Part shown: positions 19,999-29,540 of the stretch, in pieces
Layout: each line of letters opens with the position of its first letter
Position numbering within the stretch: position 1 is the stretch's first letter
NCBI RefSeq assembly: GCF_013377015.1
Contig: NZ_JACABA010000007.1
Coordinates: forward strand, 62,001-126,000
Length of the DNA: 64,000 nucleotides
Direction of reading: 5' to 3'
Origin: Rhodopseudomonas sp.
GTDB taxonomy: Bacteria > Pseudomonadota > Alphaproteobacteria > Rhizobiales > Xanthobacteraceae
Program-made: the position numbers and the translations under genes
Notes under the pieces: model-generated
Seen by the model: the letters and a program-made list of their open reading frames with translations, nothing else
Told to the model about the DNA's origin: nothing
Database searches by the model: none

Positions 19999-20943
19999 AT
20001 GCTGTCGCGCACCGCTGAAAATCTTTACTGGCTGGCCCGCTATGTCGAACGCGCCGAATATCTGGCGCGCACCATCGAGGCGACGCTGCGCGTCACCGCG
20101 CTGCCGAACGCCTACACCGGCCAGGGCAATGAATGGGATTCGGCGCTGCTGACCGCCGGCGTCAGCGCTAGCTTCTATGGCCTCTACGACGAGGCCACCG
20201 AAGCCAGCGTGGTCGAGTATCTATCGTTCTCGCCCGCCAACCCGTCGTCGATCCGCAACTGCATCGAAAATGCCCGGCTGAATTCGCGCTCGGTGCGCAC
20301 CGCGCTGACCAGCGAGATGTGGGACACCATCAACGGCGCCTGGATCGATCTGCAGGAGATCTGGGGCAAGGGCGCCAAGACCCGCGAGGAGCTGACGAAA
20401 TTTCTGCGCTTCGTGCAGGAGATCTCGCTGCGGTTCGACGGCTCGGCCTACCGCACCATGCTGCGCAACGACGCCTACTGGTTCTCACGGCTCGGGCTGC
20501 ATCTGGAACGCGCCGACAACACCGCGCGGATTCTCGACGTCAAGTATCACGTGCTGCTGCCGGAGGAGGAACATGTCGGCGGCCCGCTGGATTACTATCA
20601 GTGGACCTCGATCCTGCGCTCGGTGTCGGCGCTGACCGCCTATCACTGGGTCTATCGCGAGACGCTGAAGCCGTGGCTGATCGCCGATCTGCTGATCCTC
20701 AACGACACGCTGCCGCGTTCGCTGGCGTCGTGTTACGGCAATCTGGTGCGCAACCTCGACCAGATCGGCGTCGCCTACGGCCGCCAGGGCGCGGCGCAGC
20801 GCCATGCCAGAGGCGTCCGCAACCGACTCGAGCACAGCCACATGGACGACATCTTCCAGCGTGGCGTGCACGAATTCATCCAGGAATTCATCGCGGACAA
20901 CGGCCGGCTCGGCGAAATTATCGCCAAGCAGTATTTGATCTGA
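19999..20943 (+). CDS. Alpha-E domain-containing protein
   Basis: 314-aa alpha-helical alpha-E protein. It begins LSRTAENLYWLARYVERAE, the strongly conserved family N-terminus, and contains repeated helical segments such as GLHLERADNTARILD. The family nearly always travels with circularly permuted ATP-grasp and transglutaminase genes; its own activity is unknown and it may be a scaffold or subunit of the ligase. The ATG is separated from the ATP-grasp stop by a palindromic repeat, and 36 bases separate it from the transglutaminase. Confidence 0.92.
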   Translation: MLSRTAENLYWLARYVERAEYLARTIEATLRVTALPNAYTGQGNEWDSALLTAGVSASFYGLYDEATEASVVEYLSFSPANPSSIRNCIENARLNSRSVRTALTSEMWDTINGAWIDLQEIWGKGAKTREELTKFLRFVQEISLRFDGSAYRTMLRNDAYWFSRLGLHLERADNTARILDVKYHVLLPEEEHVGGPLDYYQWTSILRSVSALTAYHWVYRETLKPWLIADLLILNDTLPRSLASCYGNLVRNLDQIGVAYGRQGAAQRHARGVRNRLEHSHMDDIFQRGVHEFIQEFIADNGRLGEIIAKQYLI

Positions 20944-20979
20944 GCTAGTCTGCCGCACCTCAACCGGATTGCTGACGCC

Positions 20980-21816
20980 ATGCGCCTGCGAATTGCCCAT
21001 ACGACGACCTATCGCTATGAGCCGCCCGCCACCGGCGTGATCCAGGTGTTGCGGATGACCCCCGGCAGTCACGACGGCCAGTACGTCGCCGAATGGCAGA
21101 TCGACGTCTCCACCGACACCAAGCTCGACATGCACCACGACGCGTTCGGCAACGTCACCCACGTGCTGACCATCGGCCCGACCACCGACCTCACCATCAG
21201 CGCCGAGGGCCTGATCGAAACCCACGACACCGGCGGCATCCTGAAGGGCACCGAGGAGCGGTTTCCGCCGGGATTCTTCCTGCGCTCGACGCCGCTGACC
21301 GAGGTCAATTCGGCGATGGCTACGTTCGCCCGCGAACTGCGCTCGGAATCCGAGGATGACGTGCTGGGCTTCCTGCACGCGCTGATGATGCAGCTCAACG
21401 AACACATGACCTTCGACGGCGACCCGACCAATTCCGGCACCTCGGCGGCGGAGGCGTTCGCGCTGCGCCGCGGCGTGTGCCAGGACTACGCTCATATCTT
21501 CATCGCCTGCGCGCGCTCCGGCGGCGTGCCGGCCCGCTTCGTCGCCGGGCATTTCCTGCGCGCCGACGGCATGGTGCATCAGCAGGCCGGCCATGCCTGG
21601 GCCGAGGCCCATGTCCCGGTGCTGGGCTGGATCGGCTTCGATCCGGCCAATGCGATCTGCACCACCGACGCCCATGCGAGGGTCGCCATCGGACTCGATT
21701 ATCTCGGCGCCGCGCCGGTGCGCGGCACCCGCTACGGCGGCGGCACCGAAACGCTGTCGGTCACCGTCAAGGTCGATCAGGCGGGACGGCAGGTCCAGTG
21801 GCAAGGCGAGTCATAA
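20980..21816 (+). CDS. Transglutaminase family protein (bacterial N-domain plus core)
   Basis: 278-aa protein with the bacterial transglutaminase N-terminal region (LRIAHTTTYRY) and a papain-like core. The catalytic triad is complete: C167 in RRGVCQDYAH, H205 in AGHAWAEA, D221 in GFDPAN. It may hydrolyse or transfer amide bonds, presumably on the product of the adjacent ATP-grasp enzyme. No signal peptide, so cytoplasmic like Anbu. Confidence 0.92.
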   Translation: MRLRIAHTTTYRYEPPATGVIQVLRMTPGSHDGQYVAEWQIDVSTDTKLDMHHDAFGNVTHVLTIGPTTDLTISAEGLIETHDTGGILKGTEERFPPGFFLRSTPLTEVNSAMATFARELRSESEDDVLGFLHALMMQLNEHMTFDGDPTNSGTSAAEAFALRRGVCQDYAHIFIACARSGGVPARFVAGHFLRADGMVHQQAGHAWAEAHVPVLGWIGFDPANAICTTDAHARVAIGLDYLGAAPVRGTRYGGGTETLSVTVKVDQAGRQVQWQGES

Positions 21817-21983
21817 GCCTGACCACGAGGCCAGCCAAAGGCTTGGCTGCGACGCGCGGCCGGCTGAAGCGACCTTTGGGGGCTGGACGCCTGCGCCGAA
21901 TTGGCTAGTGTCCCGCTGCCGCCGACCCTGCTCCGTCTCGGCGCCAATGCTCCCCTTTCAAGCGACGCGTTTCGAGGACGAAG

Positions 21984-22730
21984 ATGACCTATTGCTGCGG
22001 AGTTCTGGTGCGTGACGGTCTGGTGATGATCGCCGACACCCGAACCAATGCCGGGCTGGACAACGTCTCGACCTTCCGCAAACTGCACGTCTTCAGCAAG
22101 CCCGGCGAGCGGATCATGGCGGTGGCCAGCGCCGGCAATCTGGCGATCAGCCAGTCGGTGCTGTCGACGCTGATCGAAGGCCTGCAAGACCCGACCAGCG
22201 GCGAGATCGAAACCCTGATGAATGCGCCGACGATGTTTCAGGCGGCGCAGCGGATCGGGCGTGCCATCCGCCACGTCAACGCCACCGAGGCCGAGGCGTT
22301 GAAGGCCGAGGACATCAATTTCGAGGTCTCGTTCCTGTTCGGCGGCCAGATCAAGGGCGGCCGGATGCGGCTGTTCATGATCTATCCTGCCGGCAATTTC
22401 ATCGAATGTACCACCGACACGCCCTATCTGCAGATCGGCGAGCACAAATACGGCAAGCCGGTGCTCGACCGCGCGATGCATTACGAGGTCGAATTGTACG
22501 AGGCGCTGAAGACCAGCCTGATCTCGATGGATTCGACGATGCGCTCGAATCTCGGCGTCGGCCTGCCGATCGACGTGCTGGTGGTGCGCACCGACGTCTG
22601 CGACGCTGATCTCAATCACCGGATCGAGGCCGGCGAGCCGTATTTCCACGATCTGCGCTCGCGCTGGTCGGCGGCGCTGCGCCAGGCCCACGCCAACATC
22701 CCGCGCCCGCCGTACAAGAAGGAAGACTAA
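21984..22730 (+). CDS. Anbu (proteasome-like) peptidase
   Basis: 248-aa Ntn-hydrolase of the Anbu family, an HslV/20S beta-subunit relative forming open-ring or helical assemblies. Sequence starts M-T-Y-C-C-G, so Thr becomes residue 1 after Met removal. With that numbering D17 (ADTRTN) and K32 (FRKLH) complete the active site. Family length is normal. It lies 167 bases after the transglutaminase on the same strand, with GAGGACGAAG before the ATG. Genome neighbours strongly suggest a joint pathway, but the physiological substrate of Anbu is not known. Confidence 0.93.
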   Translation: MTYCCGVLVRDGLVMIADTRTNAGLDNVSTFRKLHVFSKPGERIMAVASAGNLAISQSVLSTLIEGLQDPTSGEIETLMNAPTMFQAAQRIGRAIRHVNATEAEALKAEDINFEVSFLFGGQIKGGRMRLFMIYPAGNFIECTTDTPYLQIGEHKYGKPVLDRAMHYEVELYEALKTSLISMDSTMRSNLGVGLPIDVLVVRTDVCDADLNHRIEAGEPYFHDLRSRWSAALRQAHANIPRPPYKKED

Positions 22731-22750
22731 CGAGGCATGAGGTAGAGTTC

Positions 22751-22897
22751 GTCATTCCGGGGCGCGCGCAGCGGAAGCTGCGAGCGAACCCGGAATCTCG
22801 CGGCAAGTGCCTTCCCTCCTCCAAGCATCCTCTCCGATGCGTGTGCGCGGCAAGATTCCGGGTTCGCTCGTCCTGCGGACTCGCGCCCCGGAATGAC
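22751..22897. repeat. Palindromic repeat (GTCATTCCGGGGCGCG type), long form
   Basis: GTCATTCCGGGGCGCG at the left and CGCGCCCCGGAATGAC at the right are perfect inverted copies; inner CGAACCCGGAATC pairs with GATTCCGGGTTCG. Follows the Anbu gene. Confidence 0.8.
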
Positions 22898-22984
22898 GGC
22901 GCGGCTTGTTGAAGCGCGTGGCAGCCATTACGATCGCGCGAAGCAAAACGTCCCAAGAGCAAGAAACATCAGGGAGAGAACACC

Positions 22985-23749
22985 ATGGCCAACGCCACCA
23001 GCAAGATCGCAATCGTCACCGGCGCCGGCACCGGGGTCGGCCGCGCCGCGTCGCTGGCGCTGATGCAGGCCGGCTTCACCGTGGTGCTGGCCGGCCGCCG
23101 GCTGGCGATGCTGCAGGAAACGCAAAAACTCGGCGAAGCCATCGGCAACAGCCTGCCGGTCACCGCCGACATGGCCGACCCGGCCTCGATCGCGGCGCTG
23201 TTCGCCACCACAGTGGAGAAATTCGGCCGGCTCGATCTGTTGTTCAACAATGCCGGGATGGGCGCGCCGCCGCTGCCGTTCGAGGATCTGTCGCTGGCGC
23301 AGTGGCAGGCGGTGGTCGACACCAACCTCACCGCGCCGTTCTTGTGCACCCAGCACGCATTCCGGATCATGCGCGACCAGACCCCGCGCGGCGGCCGCAT
23401 CATCAACAACGGCTCGATCTCGGCGCATGCGCCGCGGCCGTTCTCCGCCGCCTACACCTCGACCAAGCACGCCATCAGCGGGCTGACCAAGGCGAGCAAT
23501 CTCGACGGCCGCGCCTATGACATCGCGGTCGGCCAGATCGACATCGGCAACGCCGCCACGCCGATGACCGACCGCATGGTCAACGGCCCCGGCGTATTGC
23601 AGCCGGACGGCAGCTCGAAACAGGAGCCGCGGATGGACGCCAAGGCGGTCGGCGACGCGGTCGCCTACATGGCCGCTCTGCCGCTCGACGCCAACGTGCT
23701 GTTCATGACCGTGATGGCGACCAAGATGCCGTTCGTCGGGCGGGGCTGA
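22985..23749 (+). CDS. SDR family oxidoreductase
   Basis: 254-aa short-chain dehydrogenase. [12 protein letters not shown] is the cofactor loop, NNAGMGAP the conserved NNAG, and [10 protein letters not shown] with YTSTK supply the Ser-Tyr-Lys active site. Basic residues after beta-2 (AGRRLAM) favour NADP. AGGGAGAGAACACC precedes the start. Substrate unknown; no obvious operon partner. Confidence 0.88.
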   Translation: MANATSKIAIVTGAGTGVGRAASLALMQAGFTVVLAGRRLAMLQETQKLGEAIGNSLPVTADMADPASIAALFATTVEKFGRLDLLFNNAGMGAPPLPFEDLSLAQWQAVVDTNLTAPFLCTQHAFRIMRDQTPRGGRIINNGSISAHAPRPFSAAYTSTKHAISGLTKASNLDGRAYDIAVGQIDIGNAATPMTDRMVNGPGVLQPDGSSKQEPRMDAKAVGDAVAYMAALPLDANVLFMTVMATKMPFVGRG

Positions 23750-23779
23750 TCCGCACCGCGCACTGCGTGCCGGGCGAGC

Positions 23780-23960
23780 CTATGTGGCTATCGATAGACT
23801 TTTGACGCCCTTGTTCTCGTCGGCAAAGATCACGTAGTACAAGCGGTAGGCCTATGCGATCCCCGATGATTTTCCTGACGAAATCGTCGGTGTGCTCTTT
23901 TGCCCATCCCGCATCGCATCTGTTTCGAAGCGCAGCGGCAAGCCTCGGCCAATCATGCCG
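23780..23960 (-). pseudogene. Possible decayed coding remnant
   Basis: On the reverse strand, two consecutive frames give protein-like text: WAKEHTDDFVRKIIGD in one, then after a shift AYRLYYVIFADENKG ending in a TAG at 23780-23782. Read together they look like the C-terminal half of a small protein with a frameshift. I cannot name the family and the region could be chance. Confidence 0.25.
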
Positions 23961-24033
23961 CGGACGTGGCTTGACTTCGCGGTCGGGGCTATTTTACTCG
24001 CGCCATCCCGATATTTGCCGGACTGTTTGCAGC

Positions 24034-24636
24034 ATGACACGCTCTTTGACCCAGTGCCTCGCAATCTTGCTTTGCATCGCTTTCGCTCCGCCGGTGACTG
24101 CGCAGTCGGTCGTCGCGCAAACCAGTTCGCGCGAAAAGGTCTATTTGTTGCGGGGATTTATGAATGTCTTTTCCCCCGGCCTGGATCAGTTCGCCGACGA
24201 GCTACGGCAGCGGAATATCGAGGCAACGGTGGCCAACAATTCGGAAGCGGCCGCGCTTGCCGCGAGCGCCATCCAGGACTGTAACAGCGGGCGGGTGAGT
24301 TCGATTGTGATCATCGGTCATTCGGCGGGCGCGCGCGCGGCGTTGGACATGGCCGAACGGCTGCGGCAGGCCGGAATCCGCGTCGCGCTGGTGGTAACCC
24401 TCGACCCCGTGGTTACCTTGGCCGCCCCCGGCAATGTCCGACGTCTGGAGAATTTCTATCTCTCGAATGGCTGGGGAAAGCCCGTGCAGCGCGACGCGCG
24501 TTTTCGCGGATCGCTGCAGAACGCCGATCTCAAGGGCGATCCCGAACTCGGGCACGTTTCCTTGACGACGTCGCCGGTCATTCATCAACGGGTCTTGAGA
24601 TCCGTCGCCGCCGCAGCGGGCAACCGTTGCCGCTGA
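24034..24636 (+). CDS. Secreted alpha/beta-hydrolase-like protein
   Basis: 200-aa protein starting with a clear signal peptide (residues about 1-24, ending VTAQS). It contains a nucleophile elbow GHSAGARAAL preceded by a hydrophobic strand (VSSIVIIGHS), with candidate Asp in VVTLDPVV and a late His in LGHVSL. This fits a small periplasmic lipase/esterase-like hydrolase. ATG 24034 chosen because the signal peptide begins there; the frame is open further upstream without coding character. Confidence 0.7.
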   Translation: MTRSLTQCLAILLCIAFAPPVTAQSVVAQTSSREKVYLLRGFMNVFSPGLDQFADELRQRNIEATVANNSEAAALAASAIQDCNSGRVSSIVIIGHSAGARAALDMAERLRQAGIRVALVVTLDPVVTLAAPGNVRRLENFYLSNGWGKPVQRDARFRGSLQNADLKGDPELGHVSLTTSPVIHQRVLRSVAAAAGNRCR

Positions 24637-24876
24637 TGGGTCCAGCGGCGCGGCGAAGCCGCCGTGCGCCGCCCCGCCCCCCCGGTCGCCGCTATTGAAG
24701 ACTTGCTGGCTGCTCCCCGCGGAGGGCCGCGTGGCGATGCGAGCGCGTCCTGGGTGGCTTGCCATCGCAAGACGTTCGCGCTGCGCCGGCGCACAGAATG
24801 CCCGAGACGATGCACCCAAAACCGGCTTGCCTGCGGCGGCCTCGTATCATACTCGTCCTCCGGCCTCGGGGGACTC

Positions 24877-26127
24877 ATGCTTCGACTGCAATCTGCGTTC
24901 GGCGTGTTCGCGCTCCTGATGCTCGCCTGGGCGTTCGGGGAAAATCGTAGCCATGTCTCGGTGAAGCAGGCCGCGATCGGGCTCGGCATCACGTTGTTGA
25001 CCGCGGTGCTGCTGATTAAGCTGCCGGTGGTGGCGCATGCGTTCGGCGCCATCAACGACGCCGTCGGGGTGATTTCCGCCGCCTCGCGCGCCGGCACCAG
25101 CTTCGTGTTCGGCTATCTCGGCGGCGCCGCGCTGCCGTTCGATCCGAAGGCGCCGGGCGCGGATTTCATTCTCGCGTTCCAGGCGCTGCCGATCGTGCTG
25201 GTGATGAGCGTGCTGACCACGCTGCTGTTCCACTGGAAGATCCTGCCACCGGTGGTGCACGGCATGGCGTGGCTGCTGGAGCGCACGCTCGGCGTCGGCG
25301 GCGCGGTTGGTCTCTCCACCGCCGCCAATGTCTTTCTCGGCATGGTTGAAGCGCCGTTGTTCATCCGGCCGTATCTGGGACAGCTGACCCGCAGCGAATT
25401 GTTCCTGGTGATGACCGGCGGCATGGCCGGGATCGCCGGCACCGTGCTGGTGCTGTACGCAACGCTGCTGGCGCCGGTGTTGCCCGATGCCGCCGCGCAT
25501 TTTGTGATCGCCTCGGTGCTCGGCGCGCCGACGGCGATCCTGGTGAGTTTGATCATGGTGCCGGAGACCGAGCCGCGACGCACCGGCGGCGCGCTCGACG
25601 ATCCCGGAACGATCGCCACCAGCAGCATGGACGCGGTGGTCAAGGGCACCAGTGCCGGGCTTGAGCTGCTGCTCAACATCATCGCGATGCTGATCGTGCT
25701 GGTGGCGCTGGTCTATCTCGCCAACGCGGCGCTCGGCCTGCTGCCCGATCTGCGCGGCGCGCCAATCTCGCTGCAGCGGATGCTGGGCATCGCGATGGCG
25801 CCGGTGTGCTGGATGTTGGGGCTGCCGTGGGATCAGGCGGTCACCGCCGGATCGCTGATGGGGATCAAGACCGTGCTGAACGAATTGATCGCCTATGTCG
25901 AACTGTCGAAGCTGCCCGCCGACGCGCTCGATCCGCGCTCCAAGTTGATCATGCTCTATGCGATGTGCGGCTTCGCCAATTTCGGCAGCCTCGGCATCAT
26001 GATCGGCGGCCTCGCCAGCATGGCGCCGCAGCGCCGCGAGGAGATCGCGGCGCTCGGGCTGAAATCGATCGTGTCCGGAACGCTGACGACCTGCCTGATG
26101 GGCGCGATGGTCGGGGCAATAACGTAA
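24877..26127 (+). CDS. NupC-family nucleoside transporter
   Basis: 416-aa inner membrane protein with about ten hydrophobic segments. Motifs typical of concentrative nucleoside transporters are present: LSTAANVFLGMVEAPLFIRPY and, near the C-terminus, LYAMCGFANFGSLGIMIGG. Predicted to import nucleosides with H+ or Na+. Start at 24877 is supported by GGGGGA seven bases upstream and immediate entry into the first membrane helix; the open frame continues upstream without signal. Confidence 0.92.
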   Translation: MLRLQSAFGVFALLMLAWAFGENRSHVSVKQAAIGLGITLLTAVLLIKLPVVAHAFGAINDAVGVISAASRAGTSFVFGYLGGAALPFDPKAPGADFILAFQALPIVLVMSVLTTLLFHWKILPPVVHGMAWLLERTLGVGGAVGLSTAANVFLGMVEAPLFIRPYLGQLTRSELFLVMTGGMAGIAGTVLVLYATLLAPVLPDAAAHFVIASVLGAPTAILVSLIMVPETEPRRTGGALDDPGTIATSSMDAVVKGTSAGLELLLNIIAMLIVLVALVYLANAALGLLPDLRGAPISLQRMLGIAMAPVCWMLGLPWDQAVTAGSLMGIKTVLNELIAYVELSKLPADALDPRSKLIMLYAMCGFANFGSLGIMIGGLASMAPQRREEIAALGLKSIVSGTLTTCLMGAMVGAIT

Positions 26128-26140
26128 GTCCGATCGCTCC

Positions 26141-27691
26141 TTAGCCCATCTGCGCCCACAATTGGCGCACCAGCATGCCCGCGCGCTTCTCGATCGCCGC
26201 CGCGGCATCGAGCGCGAGATCCTCGCGGTAGCGCCCGGCGATCAGCTGCACGCCGATCGGCTTGCCGTCGTGCAGTGCGACCGGAACGACGGCGCCCGGC
26301 AGACCCAGCACATTGATCGCGGAAATGAAGCGCAGGTCGTTCCAGAAGATTTCACGCACGCGTTCTGCGCTGATGGTGTCTTCGCGCGGGCCGGGCGTCG
26401 GCCTCACCGTGGTCGGCGCCAGCACCACCGGATAATCCTCGAAGAACATTTGCCAGGCGCGGATATGGCCGTTGCGCGCAGCGGTGGCGCGCATCCAGCC
26501 CTGCATGTCGAGCACGTTGGCCTTGGCCTTCATGCCGTTCCAGGCGGTGTGGAAATCCGCGGAGGTCACCGCCAGCATCCCGGCTTCCTGCATCACCACG
26601 ACCTCATTGGTGATGATGTCGCACCAGTTCTGCCAGACGCCATTGATATCGGGGACCTCGACCTCGCTGACGCGATAGCCGCCGCGCTCGAGATGATCGG
26701 CGGCCTGCCGCAGCGCCGCGCGCACCGAGGGATCGACGTCCATGTCGGCGGGCAGTTTCGCCAGCGCGACCTTGATCGGCCGCTTCGGCTGCGGCCCGAC
26801 CAGCGGCGCCGGCACCCACCACGGATCGCGCGGATCGCGCTGGCTCATCACTTCGAGCGCCAGCCGGACATCGCCGACGCTGCGCGCCAGCGGCCCCTGC
26901 CCGGACATCAGATGCGACAGCATCGGCCGCTCGGCCGCGGCGCTCTCATTATAGGCTGGGATGCGGCCCTGCGTCGGCTTGATGGTGGCAACGCCGTTGC
27001 AATGGGCCGGCCAGCGCAGCGAGCCGCCAATGTCGTTGCCATGAGCGATCGCGCCGATGCCAGCCGCCACCGCGGCGCCGGCGCCGCCCGACGAGCCGCC
27101 GCAGGTGATGTCGGGACTCCACGGGTTCAGCGTCAGCCCGTGCAGCGGGTTGTCGGTGAAGCCGCGGAACGAGAATTCAGGCGTATTGGTCAGGCCGATG
27201 ACAATCGCGCCGGCGTTTTTCAGATTGCGCACCACCGGCGCATCCGAGGGCGCGATGATCCGCATTTGCGCCGGGACGCCGTTGGGGTTGGGCAGGCCTT
27301 CGAAGTCGACGTTTTCCTTGATGGTGATCGGCACGCCGTGCAGCGCGCCGAGGCCGGCCTTTCCGGGCTTCGCCCTGTCGGCGGCCTTCGCCGCCTTGAG
27401 CGCCTGATCCGACAGGTCGACGACGACCGCGTTGAGCTTCGGATTGACCGCACGCATGCGCTCGAGATGAGCACCGACAACCTCGACCGAGGAAACCACG
27501 CCGGAGCGAATCGCCGCCGCCGTGTCCACTGCCGACCACTGCCAGATCGGTCCCCTCGGCGGCTGTTGCTTGGCGGGCTGCCGCGGTTCGGGCTTGCGGG
27601 CCGCGCTGACGCGGCCGGCCATCGATGCCTTTTTCTTTGACGCCGGTTTGTTGGCGACGGTCTTCTTCTTGATCACGGTCTTCTTGGTCAC
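26141..27691 (-). CDS. Amidase (amidase signature family) with Lys-rich N-terminal tail
   Basis: 516-aa amidase signature enzyme. The Ser-cisSer-Lys triad is visible: K125 in TIKENV, GGSSGG at 198-203 and nucleophile S224 in IGGSLRWPA. Hydrolyses a carboxamide; substrate unknown. The first about 46 residues are rich in Lys, Ala and Pro (MTKKTVIKKKTVANK...), like a histone H1 tail and absent from most amidases. No signal peptide. It converges with the NupC gene, stops 13 bases apart. Confidence 0.9.
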   Translation of the reverse strand: MTKKTVIKKKTVANKPASKKKASMAGRVSAARKPEPRQPAKQQPPRGPIWQWSAVDTAAAIRSGVVSSVEVVGAHLERMRAVNPKLNAVVVDLSDQALKAAKAADRAKPGKAGLGALHGVPITIKENVDFEGLPNPNGVPAQMRIIAPSDAPVVRNLKNAGAIVIGLTNTPEFSFRGFTDNPLHGLTLNPWSPDITCGGSSGGAGAAVAAGIGAIAHGNDIGGSLRWPAHCNGVATIKPTQGRIPAYNESAAAERPMLSHLMSGQGPLARSVGDVRLALEVMSQRDPRDPWWVPAPLVGPQPKRPIKVALAKLPADMDVDPSVRAALRQAADHLERGGYRVSEVEVPDINGVWQNWCDIITNEVVVMQEAGMLAVTSADFHTAWNGMKAKANVLDMQGWMRATAARNGHIRAWQMFFEDYPVVLAPTTVRPTPGPREDTISAERVREIFWNDLRFISAINVLGLPGAVVPVALHDGKPIGVQLIAGRYREDLALDAAAAIEKRAGMLVRQLWAQMG

Positions 27692-27775
27692 ATCACACCT
27701 CTCATGGCCGGCGGCGCACGGTATGCGCGCCGAGCCATAGTGTCGAGGTGGATAACGATCTCGCGTTCCGCGCGT

Positions 27776-27922
27776 CTATTTCCGACCCTCAACCGGCAGC
27801 TCGACCGGGATATGTGGCGAGGTACTGATCACCCTCGGGCTTCCGTTCGGGTAGGACTGGCGCTGGGTGTGAATCACCGATTCCAGGACCAGCAGAAATT
27901 TTTCGGCGAGCATGGCAGCCAT
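27776..27922 (-). CDS. Small conserved-looking hypothetical protein
   Basis: About 48 aa: an amphipathic helix (AAMLAEKFLLVLESV) followed by a Ser/Pro-rich tail with SPRVISTSPHIPVELP. I recall very similar tiny proteins (AEKF...SPRVVSTS.HVP) in Bradyrhizobium, but could not check. No strong Shine-Dalgarno; start could be the Met three codons later. Confidence 0.45.
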   Translation of the reverse strand: MAAMLAEKFLLVLESVIHTQRQSYPNGSPRVISTSPHIPVELPVEGRK

Positions 27923-28092
27923 CCGTTGCTTGGTGGTTCGAGAGCGCCAGACTGCCAAGTCACCATTTCCGGCCGCCTTCGCCGTTCCTGGAAAATGACT
28001 TCGTCGATTGCATCAATTGTTTCGTCGCGCCGACCTGCGCGAAACCGAAACGCACCGCGTCGCGGCCAGACGCGGCGCGCTCCCGCAGAACC

Positions 28093-28350
28093 TCATGCCG
28101 CGGCCGGCAGCTTCCCGGTCGCGCCTTCCTTGTCGCCGAAGATGGCGGAGAACAGGCAGTAGACCCAGGCGATACCGGTGAACCCCAACAGCAGATTGCA
28201 AAAATACAGCAGCCACCGATGCTTTACATTGCGAACAAACGCGATCGCGATCGGACTGAAGTAAACCACGACGGCAACCAGATACATCAACCAGACCGTC
28301 ATCGAGGCGCTTGGGTCGTACGGCATCGATTGTACTTGATAAGTGAACAT
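28093..28350 (-). CDS. Superinfection immunity protein-like small membrane protein
   Basis: 85-aa protein with two predicted membrane helices (TVWLMYLVAVVVYFSPI and LLYFCNLLLGFTGIAW). The arrangement and the TGIAWVYCL stretch match PF14373 (Imm_superinfect), named after T4 Imm, which blocks DNA injection by superinfecting phage. In chromosomes the family is common and its role is mostly untested. An excellent AGGAGG lies upstream of the ATG at 28350. Confidence 0.75.
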   Translation of the reverse strand: MFTYQVQSMPYDPSASMTVWLMYLVAVVVYFSPIAIAFVRNVKHRWLLYFCNLLLGFTGIAWVYCLFSAIFGDKEGATGKLPAAA

Positions 28351-28780
28351 TGTCCCTCCTTGCTTTGTGAGATGGGCTTCGCCACTCCCTCTTGGACTCG
28401 GTGCGCCGAACAGCTCGCCGAGTTGAAGAATCTTGTTGTTCGGTGGAATGTGCTTGTTCGGCGAACATCCAAACATTGTTCGCGATCAATTGCTGCGGCG
28501 CACGATGCTGCGGCATTTCAGCGCGCAATCGCGGACCGGAAGTTTAGTGCATGGCTGGATCGTCGGACCAGCAGCGCGGATCGCTCTGCAAATTGCTACC
28601 AGCTCGCGTAGCAGCTCGATCACGACGGCTTCCTACTTTGCTAACTGAAAATAGTCAGACGCCGACGTCGGCAATTTTGATCTGGCTCACAGCGGCGATC
28701 CGATTTCTCGTTAGTATGAAAACAAGCGTCGACGCCGTCACGCAAGCACCCCGATCCATTGCAATCAGGATTGAAACCGA
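28351..28780. other. Intergenic region, divergent promoters
   Basis: 430 bases between two divergent genes. No protein-coding frame is convincing. A near match to an FNR-type site, TTGATCTGGCTCAC (28677-28690, one base off TTGA-N6-TCAA), lies about 100 bases before the Crp/Fnr regulator and could mediate autoregulation. Confidence 0.4.
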
Positions 28781-29452
28781 ATGCTCCAAAAGAGCGTTGC
28801 GCATTTACCGCTGAGCGCGATCGAGCGCGACCGGCTGGATTCACTGGCTGAGGAATTGATTTGCCGGAACAATGAGGTGATTTTCACCGAGCGCGACAAC
28901 GCCCGCTATGTCTACTTTCTGTCGAGCGGCCTGGTCCGTCGTCACCGGACACTTCGAGACGGCCGACGCCACATTGTCGGCTTTGCGCTTCCGGGCGACT
29001 TTCTGGTTGCGCCGCAGAGCAATCACAAGTCGTTCGCGGCAGACGCCATCGGCGAGGTCGCCGTCAAGCGGTTTGCACGATCCCGCTTCTTCGAATTCGC
29101 GCAACTCTCGCCGCCGCTGATGAAGCTGATCCTGGATTTCACGCTCGCCGAGCTGCAATTGGCCCAGGACAAGCTTGTGCTGCTGCGGCGCCGGACGCCG
29201 GAGGAGAGACTGCTGGCGTTTCTGCTGATGTGGCAGCGCAAGCTCGCGCGCTGGGCGCCGGATACGACGGATATCATCCTGCCGATGAAGCGGCATGATA
29301 TCGCAGACTATATCGGCACGACATTCGAGACCGTGAGCCGGATCTTCACCCGGCTTCAGCAGGAACAACTCATCATCGTGATGCCGCAACGGGTCCGGCT
29401 GGTCGATCCGACGCGCGCCGCAACCTTGGTCGGCTTCGCACATTTGCGATGA
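28781..29452 (+). CDS. Crp/Fnr family transcriptional regulator (FixK-like)
   Basis: 223-aa regulator: N-terminal cyclic-nucleotide-binding-like beta roll (about 15-120), dimer helix, C-terminal winged HTH (about 150-215). Recognition helix GTTFETVSRIF has the E-x-x-S-R pattern that reads TTGAT-N4-ATCAA sites. The N-terminal cysteine cluster of FNR is absent (only one Cys, in ELICRN), so it is FixK/NnrR-like and probably does not sense oxygen with Fe-S itself. Possible regulator of the FNR-type box at 44942. Confidence 0.88.
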   Translation: MLQKSVAHLPLSAIERDRLDSLAEELICRNNEVIFTERDNARYVYFLSSGLVRRHRTLRDGRRHIVGFALPGDFLVAPQSNHKSFAADAIGEVAVKRFARSRFFEFAQLSPPLMKLILDFTLAELQLAQDKLVLLRRRTPEERLLAFLLMWQRKLARWAPDTTDIILPMKRHDIADYIGTTFETVSRIFTRLQQEQLIIVMPQRVRLVDPTRAATLVGFAHLR

Positions 29453-29540
29453 CGTCGACCGGGCGACGAAGCGTTGGACTAACGTCCCGGCGCCTGCAAC
29501 GGCGCGGCGATGAGTCCGCCGCGACGCCGTCCGTGCCCGC

